From the NCBI GenBank assembly GCA_007922225.1, contig ML679956.1:17891049-17955048 (forward strand): a stretch of 64,000 nucleotides of DNA, given 5' to 3'. Both the position numbers and the translations under genes were made by a program. Positions within the stretch are counted from its first letter, which is position 1; each line of letters begins with the position of its first letter. This document shows positions 34,201 through 46,200 of the stretch, piece by piece. The notes under the pieces are model-generated. The model was not told the origin of the DNA and searched no databases. It saw only the letters and a list, made by a program, of their open reading frames with translations. The DNA comes from Emydura subglobosa (taxonomy: Eukaryota > Chordata > Testudines > Chelidae).

Positions 34201-37200
34201 TGGGGGGTCACGGAAAGTTGCTTATACCATTCCTGAGCTTCAGAGTCATCTGTCTCTAGAGTTGTCAGGAACACAAGGATGGCATGCATGCTACTACATT
34301 GTGAAGCCATGGATTATATTTGTTGTCTGCCATTGCACAGTGGGTGCAAAAGATAATGCTACTTTTGCCTTATACCCCTCCTGTGTATCCACACAGATGA
34401 TTACTACTATATCTGGTATTATAAAAGCTTTAAACTAATTTTTCAAGCATTATATTATAATATTGTGATAAATATTCTTGAATAAGTGATTGCTCACTGT
34501 ATTTAGATCATTCAGCCTCAGTATGAATACAGTAATTTTTGGTAACACAATTGCAAGATGTTTGGAATTTCAGTGGTTTTGTTCTTTTTTTTTTTTTTCA
34601 TTAAGGGTGGTAGGCATGTTGATTATGTAGTGGATCAGATTGTTGGTAAATTGATTGAGGTGGTGAAGAAGAAGAACAAAGCTGGAGTTTCAGTGAAACC
34701 GTTTCAGGCAAGTAGTTGAATATGTACTAAATTAAATATTAAAATATTGAAAAAGGATGGAGGCAACAGTTTTGATAAATGAATTGATTTCTGTGTTTTC
34801 AACAGGTGAAGAATCATATATGGGTTTTTGTGAATTGCTTAATAGAAAATCCAACTTTTGATTCTCAGACAAAGGAAAACATGACCCTTCAGCCTAAAAG
34901 TTTTGGATCCAAGTGTCAGCTATCAGAGAAATTTTTCAAAGCAGTAAGTATTGCACATTTCTTTTATGATAGGAACATAGGCATTACCATCCTGGATCTG
35001 GTACTCATGTGTTCCCAAATGAAGTACAGATGAATTGGGCTGTGGAATCTGCATTTTCATGAATCCAGAGGCTCCAGCGAATAGTGCAAGTGGCATGGAG
35101 GGATTTCTGCTGCTCTTCTAGTCTGAGTAGTGGGGGCAATGGGCTCCACTGCAGCCCTTGCTCAATTTGCATGTGGATTTCATCTCCATGCCCCACCTGT
35201 GGCAAATTACATGCTATTTATGCTGGTAAAGTGGATTTAACTGTTCCAATACAAAGACAGGCATTTAGAAATTTTAGTAGTACAGTACCTTTTGAGTTGA
35301 CGAATATTATTGTCTCTACTTTAACCTTTGAAATGTGTCTTCAGCTCTTTATGAAAGGATGCATTGAAGAACTTGTCTTTTCTTCTGTGAATCAAGTAAC
35401 ATACAACTATTAATATGCCATTCAAAAATGTATATTCTCCAATTATATAATATGAAAATACAGGTTTGTGTTTCAATTCAGACAGTTTAGGTATAGCCTC
35501 TTTAAACAAATGCACTGGTGTAAATGCAAGTTCCCCCCACCAGGGGCTCTTTATAAGGCTCTATTAAGGAAGAAAAACTAGAATTAAATTTCAGCCAGAA
35601 GTCATTAAGCTGAGTCCTCTTTAGTGCTAGTAACCTAAATGGAAATGTAGCAGCATGTGAATAGGAGATTTACGACTTGTACTCCTAACATCAAACACAG
35701 ATTTACACTGAATAAATAAAAAAATTCAACCTCCTGCTCTTAAAATACTAGTTCCATACCCTGTGTGAAAGCTTTTCCATTACAAGGACAGTTTATATTT
35801 GACTATATCACAACCAAATATGTATACAATAGAAGCACCAAAAAGTGGAAGGTATTTAGAAATTTGGACACCTGTTTTAGAAAACTCAGATGGGGAAGGC
35901 TCCCCACCCAGCAAGCCAGAATTGTTAGCTAGGTTCTTTGAACATTAACCTGATCTTGAATAAGTAATATATCTTGTAGTACGTTAATATTTTATTGTAA
36001 CTTTGCCTTAATTAAAAGTTTAAAAAAAAAAACTACTAGTTCCATCACATGAAATCAGCTACATTCTTCAAACCTTTTAGTACTTAAGTGAAAAACAGCT
36101 AACCAAAATAATGAGAGACTGGATACAACCTTCAGAATTGCACTTTATTGTGTCTTTTCTATTTCTGGCAGTATTTTTGATTTGCAGTGTTTGTACTCTT
36201 TCCTTGAAGTGTACATTTATATTTAAAGGTATTAAATGTTACGGGTATTAAGGGCAGTGAAGTCTCTAACCAGTGAATTCTTTATGACTAGGGAATAGTG
36301 AAAAGCCAAAGCATGTGGAATCTGCCTATAGTAGTGGTTTCTTTTGGTGTGAAATTATCTTGACAACTAGTTACTCCATGGAAATATTTGCCATAGAAAC
36401 ATGTTATTCATGCTGAAGAAATTTGTCTTACATTGGCTTATAATTCCTGGGTAAAGTTCTAGTGGTTTGCTGATATAGGGCCCAATTCTCATTTACGCTC
36501 AGGCCGTTTTATACCATACTGACCATATAATGGGATCTTTAAAGTGAGCATAAATGTAGCTCATTCCCATTGTAAGACCCTTTTATGCTGCCAGAAAGGT
36601 ATAAAGTGGCCTTAGTATAAATAGAATCAGGCTCATGGTATCTAAAATGTATTCACAAATCTAGTATAAGACAGGTCCCTTACTTCAAAAGTTTATAGTT
36701 TAATAGACAATTCAGAGATAAAATACTGACAAAGAAGTGGGGAAAGGAAGCAGGAAGGTGGGAGAAGGATAATAAATGTAGGGAGATATAAAAGAGAAGA
36801 AAGGAAAACATAAGGTAGGTTAGGGGGTTGTTTGGGCAATGTACATGTGATGTTAGTTCCTTGAATTTTTTAATCATGCTTTTACAAAATTGTTTAGGGG
36901 GAATTTGAAAACCATTGATTGATCTTAGATTGGATTCCTTCACTTTACTGCATTATTTTAAGTTAGTGTGTGAAGCTCTACTTCTGTGTTCATGCACAAC
37001 TCTAATCTATCATTTATAGGCCTCTAATTGTGGTATCGTAGAGAGTATTCTGAACTGGGTCAAATTCAAGGCACAGACTCAGCTGAACAAAAAATGTTCG
37101 TCGGTGAAGCACAGTAAAATCAAGGGCATTCCAAAATTAGATGATGCTAATGATGCTGGTAAGAGCTTTAAAATGTTTACTTTATGCTAAGAAGTTTATT

Positions 37201-40200
37201 ATGTAAATACCTTTAATTTTATCAGTGATTGTTGTAAAGATAGTTTATCATTATGTTAGTGGTCTGTCAAAAAAAGTATACTTTTGTTCTGTTCAAACAT
37301 TATTATCTTGAACAGAACTGCATACTTACGTCTTTATGCAAACTTTTAACGATCAGTGAAATAAAGGTGAACCTCTCACTATCGTAATTACCATTGCAGC
37401 TGTCAGTTTGATGCTAGGACAGCAGATGCTTTATGGTAAGGAGTTAATAATTCTGACTTAGTGTCTGTTAAGGGGTACATAGCAATAAGGAACGTGTCCA
37501 ATTTAGTTTTTTAAATATATGTCACTATTCACTGAATATATAAAAATAATAATTCATTGTGACTATGTAGCACCATGTAAGACTGCTGAGGAGGCTTCAT
37601 AATCCCTTTTCTGAAAATTTTCTAGTTTTTTATCCAGAGAAACCTCGGGAGAAATTGTTCCATCACCTGAGATTAGGGTTTTTTTTAGGTTTTCTTTAGG
37701 TAGAGATGGGATTTTAGGGACAGAGAAGCAGTCTGATTTTTGGGCATTATAATTTGAGGCAGAGTTTGTTTACTGATCTCTTTGCACCAGGAACAAACCA
37801 TTCTGAGTACACTGTACCTTTCAGAAAATTAGGAATTTGAAAGGAGTAGCCCCTTTTAAACATTTTCATTTTAAGGGTTTTGATTTGGGGTTTTCTGAGA
37901 ATGTAGGGTATGTCTACTGCAATTAAAAACCCCTGGCTGGCCTGTGCCAGCTGACTCGGACTTGTAGGGCTAGGGCTAAGGGGCTGTTTAATTGCAGTAT
38001 AGACGTTCAGACTCAGGGTGGAACTTGGGCTTTAGAACCTTGTGAGGTGGGAGGACTGCAGCCAGAGCCTGAATGTCTACACCACATTTAAACAGTTGGA
38101 GCCCCACGAGCCTGAGTTTCTAATTGCAATGTAGACATACTTTTAGAGTCCATCTTTTCAATTTTTCAATCTTTTCAAATGAGAACTGCTTGTGGAGAAG
38201 TCCCAAGTTTGAGGCCTTTCCCTAGGCAAACAAGTATTCTTGTCTTGTTATTCTGCTTCTGTCAGATGGATGCAGAACACTGGGAATATGGCTTCGTTCC
38301 TGAGAAACCAGAGGGGGCACAAGACTTTGATACATTGAGCAACTTACATGTGTGTGTACTTTTGTATGTGGTTACCCAGTAGTCTCTTCCAGACTAGTAG
38401 ATTGTGTGTGTATGAGAAAGCCGGATGTGGAGGATGAAGTTACATGTATAAAAATTATGCAGATATATGGGCGGAGGGATGAATAAGCCCTCTGTAGTGT
38501 ATTTGTGTTTATATGTGTATGTCATTTGGAGACAGAGTGTAGGGCTGCAAGACAGGCCCCCAGAAGTGGCTATTCAATCAAAGGTATAATAACAGCCTCT
38601 GCTCCTCTATTTTCCTTATGCAGGAGTTTTGGGTCCCTGCATTTGTGAGGGATACCTCCACCCTCTTCCACTGCATCCATCCTCCCCCTCCACATCAGCC
38701 CATCCATCACTGGGATGAGGACCTCCTCCAAGTAGGGGTGGGTGAGGAGGCTGCTTCACTCCCACTGTGGAGCTTAAGTGGTATGGATGTCCCTCACATC
38801 CTGAGTGAAATTCTCCCTGTATTGAAGAATTATCTATCATTTTGGTTTAGGGAGAATACTGGTAATTCAGCACAATCACATTTCCCTGTATTTGAATTTA
38901 ATATTCTTTCTATTTTGGTTTGCTTTGTTTCTTTCCTCTTTCCCACCCCTCCCTAGGTGGCAAACATTCTTTGGACTGCACGTTGATTTTAACAGAAGGA
39001 GACTCTGCCAAATCTTTAGCTGTATCTGGCTTAGGGGTCATTGGACGAGACAGATATGGGGTATTCCCACTCAGGGGTAAAATTCTTAATGTTCGGGAAG
39101 CTTCTCACAAACAGGTAAGCATTACTGCCAACCCCCAATGTTAAAAAATCTTGTCAGCCTCAGTATATATGATGACTTAAAAATTGTGAGATTTTAAAAA
39201 TAATGATTTTTGGTCTTTATTTGGTATTTGAGCCTTCAGAGTTTGCATATTCAAAAAGTTTCTCAGCAGATATGAGGGCCAGAAACTTACTTTTTAATTG
39301 AAATCTGAGATTCCCACCTAATAAAGTGACTTTTGGAGATGGGACTTCTAGAATATATCATTTATTGCAAAACTTGTGATAAGATCATGCGAGTTGGCAA
39401 CATTGGGAAGAACAGCATTGGAACTAAGAGATTTTTTTTAAATATAGGGGCTTTTGGTATAGTTGACTTAATATTAAACAAATATCAAGGTATCAAAATA
39501 TGATGCTTTCTCACCCCATGCTGAATCTTTGCTTTTTACACAGATTATGGAAAATGCAGAAATCAACAACATTATCAAAATAGTTGGTCTGCAGTACAAG
39601 AAAAGTTATGAAGATCCAGAATCTCTAAAAAGCTTGAGATATGGAAAGATTATGATTATGACTGATCAGGTCAGTTTGAGATTTACAGATTTTAAAAATA
39701 CAAAACTAAGATATTTTAGAGTCCTTAGCTTTTTGTTTTTGCTAGTTTTGTAAATATCATTTTTACCCAGCCTTTGTAGAACTTGGGCACAGATCTGTGC
39801 AGAGAAGCTCCCCATTGCATGATGTTCTGTGTGGGTATGAAGTCCCCATACACATTGTATAGGCTACAACAGGTATCAAACAGATAACCAAAATCTGCTT
39901 TGCTATACCAGAGCAACCATATTGATTTCAAATCTTTGTCACATTGGTGTAAATGAGAACATATCTGACTTAGCAAATGTTGGGACATGAGTGGGAAAAA
40001 ATGGTATGAAAGCCACATTTTAGGGCAAATGACACTAGAAGGCTCAGGAGATAGTAGATATACTGTTAGTAGTGTCTTTTTTTAAAAAGAGATAAATGTT
40101 AGCAGAAAATATTGTATGAACCCTTTCCAAAATGGCTGGTATTAAAATGAGTGTCCTTTTGTTAGGAATTATGAAAACAAAACACTGATAAGCTAAATCA

Positions 40201-43200
40201 AACAAGATTTTATACATTGTGTTTGAAGCTCACTGATAATAATTAGTACTTGCGTAGTACTTCCCTTTTTGAAAGCACTTTACAAACAATCCTTAAATAC
40301 CCCTCTGATGTATGTATGTATTATCCCCATTTTACAGATGTGAAACTGAGGGGGAAACGAAGATCCACATTTTAAAAAATCTAGCTGATCTGATTTTTGT
40401 CAAAGGTGCTGAACCACCACAACACTAATTGAAATTAGTTGTGGTTTCTTACTGGCCCTGAAAATCAGGCTCAGGAGTCTAAAGTTGGGGACACACACGA
40501 AAGTAGACAACAATTTTGAATATTTGGGCTTTAGTGATTTGCCAAAGGCCATGCAGTGAATAAGTGATAGAACAGGGATTAGAATTCAGGAATGTTTGAT
40601 TCCTAAACTTGTGCCATATCAATTAGATCATGCTATCTTACTAGACAATCAGTATGTTAGATAGCCGCAGGAAACAAATTCCAGTGGTAGGGGTTCTCAA
40701 CTGGGTGAACTCTTTTACTTGATTTCAATGGGAGTTAGATTCATAGGCACCTAAGAAAATCCCATTAGTCAATCTGCATCTTTAGTTGCCTAAATACCTT
40801 TGAAAAACTTGTCCAACCTACTTAACCCCTGGGATTGACAGCGAAGTTCTCCATATTAATGTTAACTGCTGCAATGGGATATAGAATGAAAGGTGATGTC
40901 TAAATTGAGTGCCAGATCACTCTGGGCTCTGAAGATTATCACCAACATTTATAATTACACCTGGAAGTGAATATGACATCACCACAGATACACCAGTGCA
41001 GGTGTTTTATGGTTGTGGTGGCTCATCTTTCTCAGGTTATCATCTGTCACAGGAAGTAATATTTTCTACCAGCTAAAAATTCTGGGTGGATTTCAAGGAT
41101 AAACATAAGAACAACACTGCAGTAATCTAGCGTGGAAGTAACAAAAGCATGGATGACTGTTGTACTATACGTTTTAGAGAAGAATAGTTGCAGTTTTTCA
41201 GCCATTCACAGATGATGAAAACCAGTTGTCTTTTGCTGCCACCTGAGAATGTAGGTGCATCAGTGGATTCAGTAGTCATTTGGGACTATATACTGCTACT
41301 GTGAAATGCAATCATGCAATCTGTAGCTTGATATTGGGCTAATCACAGTTTGCTGAGTCACTGGAGACCAATGTGCCCTTTGGTGTATTCACTTGCAGAA
41401 AAGTGTACAGGATTTAATTGGGAAAGGCAGCTTCTTCTTCAGGTAGTGTCCCTATGGGTGCTTCACTGTAGATGTGCTTGCTCCCTCTTCGGCCTTTAAT
41501 CAGAGATATCTCATAGCAATGTCTGTTCCTCCTGCACATGTGTTACTCAGTCTCCTGGTATGTGCTGTTGTTATATAATACTGCATGAGCGTACTGCCTT
41601 CAGTTCCTTCTCAACCATCTCAGCCTGAGATGGAGCCTTAACAGTTGTCTGTGTTTAGTTTTACCTCAACTGTGCTCCTTAGCTCTTTTAGTAGTTAATT
41701 TATTGTAGTTGTTCTTAGTAGTACTTCTTAGTCATTTTAGCTGTAGTACTTTAAGAACAAAAACTTAAAAAAAAATTATATATAGCTTTTAGATAGTTTC
41801 TCCCCTCCTGGGAGTTTTTACTTTACTGAGAGGACATGCCCAAAAGCATATGACTTATTCGGAGAGGCTGAGGGAACTAGGCTTGTTTAGTCTACAGAAA
41901 AGAAGAATGAGGAGGGATTTGATAGCAGCCTTTAACTACTTGAAGCGGGTTCCAAAAAGGATGGAGCTAGGCTGTTCTCAGTGGTAGTAGATGACAGAAT
42001 GAGGAGCAATGGTCTCAAGTTGCAGTGGGGGAGGTCTAGGTTGCATATTAGGAAAATCTTTTTCACCAGGATGATGGTGAAGCACTGGACTGGGTTATCT
42101 AGGGAGGTGGCAGAATCTCCATCCTTAGAGGTTTTTAAGATGTGGCTTGACAAAGCCCTGGCTGGGATGATTTAGTTGGGGTTGGCCCTGCTTTGAGCAG
42201 AGCGTTGGACTAGGTGACCTCCTGATGTCCCTTCCAACCCTAATCTTCTATAATTCTATGATTAAAATCTAGAGCCAGAAAAAACAGGGAGATCAAACTT
42301 TGATTCTTCATGATGGAGTGCTCTCTGCGCCTAGCCTCTGTCCCTGGCCAGGGGATCCCCCCATATGTTGGTCTCTGAGTAAGTCCAGTGCTTTCACTGT
42401 CTCTGAACCACACTCCTCATTGACATCTAAGAGGAGGACCCAAGATTGCTCCGTAAGACTCCTAAAGACTGTCCCTCCTGAGTTCTCCATGTAGGGTATC
42501 TACCTCAAAGAAGTCATGGTCTCTGATGACTCCAGCAACTTTGGCACCCACTGCTGTCTGACCTGAGGCTGCTGGTTGCTCAGGTACTAAAGGCACTGTG
42601 ATATATAAAAACTGTAGTTCTGATTTCTGAGCAGTCATCGGTTACTGTCAGTAGAGAGAGGTGGTAAGAAGAACCTCTTCTCATCTGGTATTGAAGAAGC
42701 CCGCTAGGGCTCCATCTGGACACTCCTTGGAGCAGTTGAGATTCATGGTACTGTCAACTCCCTCAGCCACTTTCATTTAGCACAGGCAGTGTACACAGTA
42801 CTGACAACACTCTCGGTACCACAGGAGTTACACTTTCCCTGACACCTTGCTGTGTCCAAGACGTCCAACTCACCATTGCTCAGCTCTGATATTCTCCTGG
42901 TACCAAGGATTTCTTGATCTGATTTTTCCCTGGTACCAATAGTTTCACCTCATGTTTCTTCCAGTGCTCTACTGCTACAGAGTGATTTAGAAGAGGAGGA
43001 TTCTGATGAAGATCTTTCCTCGATCTCCCAAATATCTGTGCAAGGCTCTTCTATCCATTCCTAGAGAGCAGTGGTTCTCAACCTGTGGGCCGCTTGCAGC
43101 CCAGTTAGCACACAGCTGTGGCCCATTTGACATCCTCAGGGCCATACAGGTAGTATATATATTGTGTAGATGTCGCCCACATAACCGATAGAGAGCTGCA

Positions 43201-46200
43201 TATGTGGCCCACAATGGTAACTAGGTTAAGAACCACTGCTGTAGAGACTCTTTTCCAGAGATCTCAGAGGAGATTGGTGTCTCTTGAGAGACGGCCACAA
43301 GCACAATCTCACTGGTATGAACATCCATGGATGCTTCCACCCATGCCATATATTTTGTCAGACCTTGAGCATTGCCCATCATAGAGAAAGACAGCTTTCT
43401 TCACCCTCCCTTTCGAGACACCAGTACTTCAGGAAGAAACCTTTGAGGAACAGGAAGCTGGTGCTGATGAAGATGTCTCTCCATTGGTCAACCTCTCTCC
43501 TTCATCCCTGGATAAAGTGGTTATGCCACCTCCTCTATACCTGGCAGATGATTTCAAGCGATTTCAGGACCTTGTCAAGAGAATTGCAGATTCTTTGTAG
43601 ATTCCTCTTGAGTAGGTTAAAGAATTACATCATAAGCTGCTTGACATCCTTCATTCAGCTTCATCTGCCTGCTTTGCCTTGCCTGTTAACCTTTGCAGGG
43701 TCCTGTAGGGCCTTGTTATCTGGCACACCTCAGCCACAATTTTGCCTACATACAAGAGAGTAGATAAGAAATATTATGCTCCATCTAAGGACTCAGGATA
43801 TTTATTCTTTTATCCCTCTCCTAACTCTCCATGAGGTTAACAAAGATGGGAGTCAGTACCTTACTAAATCCACACCCTAAGGCAAAGATCATAAGCGTCT
43901 TCATCTGTTTGGTAGAAAATTGTATTTGTCAGCTACTTTATAATTCAGAATTGCCAATTACCAAGCTTTAAAGGTGAAATACAATCATACAAATTATACC
44001 GAGCTGAACTCATTTATTGAGTACCTAACCACAGAACATAGAGAGCAATTTCAGGCAATTATTGCAGAAGGTCAGCTGCTCACTAGAACATCTCTGCAGG
44101 CCTCCTTTGACTCTGCTGATACTGCCGCCCAGTCAGGTTCTACAGCAGTAGTTATGAGGAGAGCCTCCTAGCTCCAGCTGTCAGGATTTCCAAAGGCAGT
44201 CCAAAATATGGTCAAAGACTTCACTTTTGATGACGTTAAACTGTTTGCTGATAACATGGATGAATCTGCACTTGTTAAATGGGCTACTTTGTGTTCTCTC
44301 AGGATCTATGCACCTGCCCCAAAGAGAAAGTTTAGTAAGTCTCAGAAGGCACAGAGATCCCTTCCCACCCAGTTGTCAAACTCCCTGAGATCATAAGAAC
44401 CTCAACACAAGAGACAGAGGTTCCAGAGACGAAAACCACCCACTTCTCAACCTTTGACCTCACAGACTTTTACCTCCAAGCACCAATTTGACAGTGTGGT
44501 CGAGTCTTGACTTATCATCCTCATTTTTACTAGCTGCATCGATTCAGCTGCCTTTCGCCCTTCGATGACCATCTTTACCACTTCCAACAGGCTTGGGAGT
44601 CAATCACTATAGACAAATGGGTTTTGGAGATGATCTTTGCAGGGTACTCCATCCACTTTACTTCTCTTGTGGCTGCCAAACCCCTTCCCTGTCACTTTTC
44701 AGGAACCCTTCATGAGAACCTTCTGCCAACAGGAAATAGGCTATCTCCTACTCTTGGGTGCTATAGAACTGGTTCCCACACAGCACAGAAGGAAGGGGTT
44801 TTATTCCAGGAATTTTCTGGTTCCAAAAAGGAACGGCAGTTGGAGACCCATCCTACCTAGAGGCTCTTCAGCGCCTTTGTGAAGGCAAAAATTCAAAATG
44901 GTGATGCAGCAATAATTCCATCACTGGACCAAAGGAATTGGATCTCAGCACTTGGTTTTCATAAATAAATACATTTTCATAAATACACATATTTCCATGT
45001 AGCCATTCACCCACCTCACAAAAGATTCCTACACTTCATTGTTGGACAAGTCCACTTTCAGTACAGAGTGTTCCTTTTCAGGCTCTGATTCCAAGGATCT
45101 TTTCAAAAGTTATGTCAGTAGTAGGGGCACACCCACACAGAAGAGGAATTCTGGTGTTCCCTTACCTAGATGGCTGGCTTCTGAAAGGTCGCTCCCTGGA
45201 CACAACTTTACGGGAAACTTGCAAAGCCATAGACCTCTTCCTCAAAGTGTGCCTACAATTGAACACTCATAAATCCATCTTAGCCACTGTGAAAAAGTTA
45301 GAATTAATAGGAGCTCATCTTGATTCAGTAGCAGCAAGAGCCTACCTCCTAATGCACAGATTTATGGCCCTATCCAACATTGTCAACAAAATCCAGATCA
45401 GCCCTAAAACCACAGTCAAGAACTGTCTTCAGCTGTTGGGGCATATGGCAGCTGGTGCTTTCATTATAGACCATGCAAGAGTGAGAATGTGTTGCTTCCA
45501 AGGGTAGCTCAGGTCTGTTTATTTGCCAAATAGACACAGTCTAACGACACTACCTTCCGTATTCACCTTCAGAAAGGAATCTCTCAGTTGGAGGAAATAC
45601 CCTCATAATGTTTGTGCAGGAGTTCCTTTCGCCTGCCCTCCCCAACGACAGATGCATCTCTGTTGGGGTGGAGAGCACATCTAGATACCCACATGGCCCA
45701 GAGCAGGTGGATGCCTCCAGAAACCACTCTGCACATCAGTTTTCTGGAACTCAGGACAGTCAGATATACTGGTCTCCAGTTTCTATCACTAATCAGGGGC
45801 AAACATATAAAGGTCATGATGGACAACATATTATGTATGTACTATATTAACCTCCCTCTTTGACAAGGCAGTCAAGCTTTGGAATTGGTACATACATAAT
45901 CACATCGTCATCACTGCAGTTTTACCTTCCAGGAATTCAGAATCTGACCGTGGATACACTCAGCAGGCATGTCTCTCAAGACCATGAGTAGGAGATAGAT
46001 TCCATCATACTTCACCACATATTTTGGCAGTGGGGCACCCCTTGAATAGACCTGTTCACCACAGCGATAAGTAAGATATGCGCCCAATTTTGCTCCAGAG
46101 GCAGGCTGGGTCACCAATCTTTGGGGGATGCCTTTCACCTTCAGTAGGCATCGTATCTACTGTATGCATTGCCCCCGACACTGCTAATATTCAAAGTGCT

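Larger units (their letters stand above)
23892..34605. other. TOP2B intron 8 (10.7 kb)
   Basis: This is the largest complete intron here. Exon 8 (VNSIATTK) and exon 9 (GGRHVDYV) are contiguous in the protein, so no coding exon is missing. Separately listed contents are a hAT-like remnant, a Harbinger MITE, two long foldback elements, a CR1 end, a Penelope-like inverted repeat and a DIRS reverse-transcriptase relic. The stretches 25000-26600, 28300-31300 and 32500-34500 show nothing more that I can support. Confidence 0.8.
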
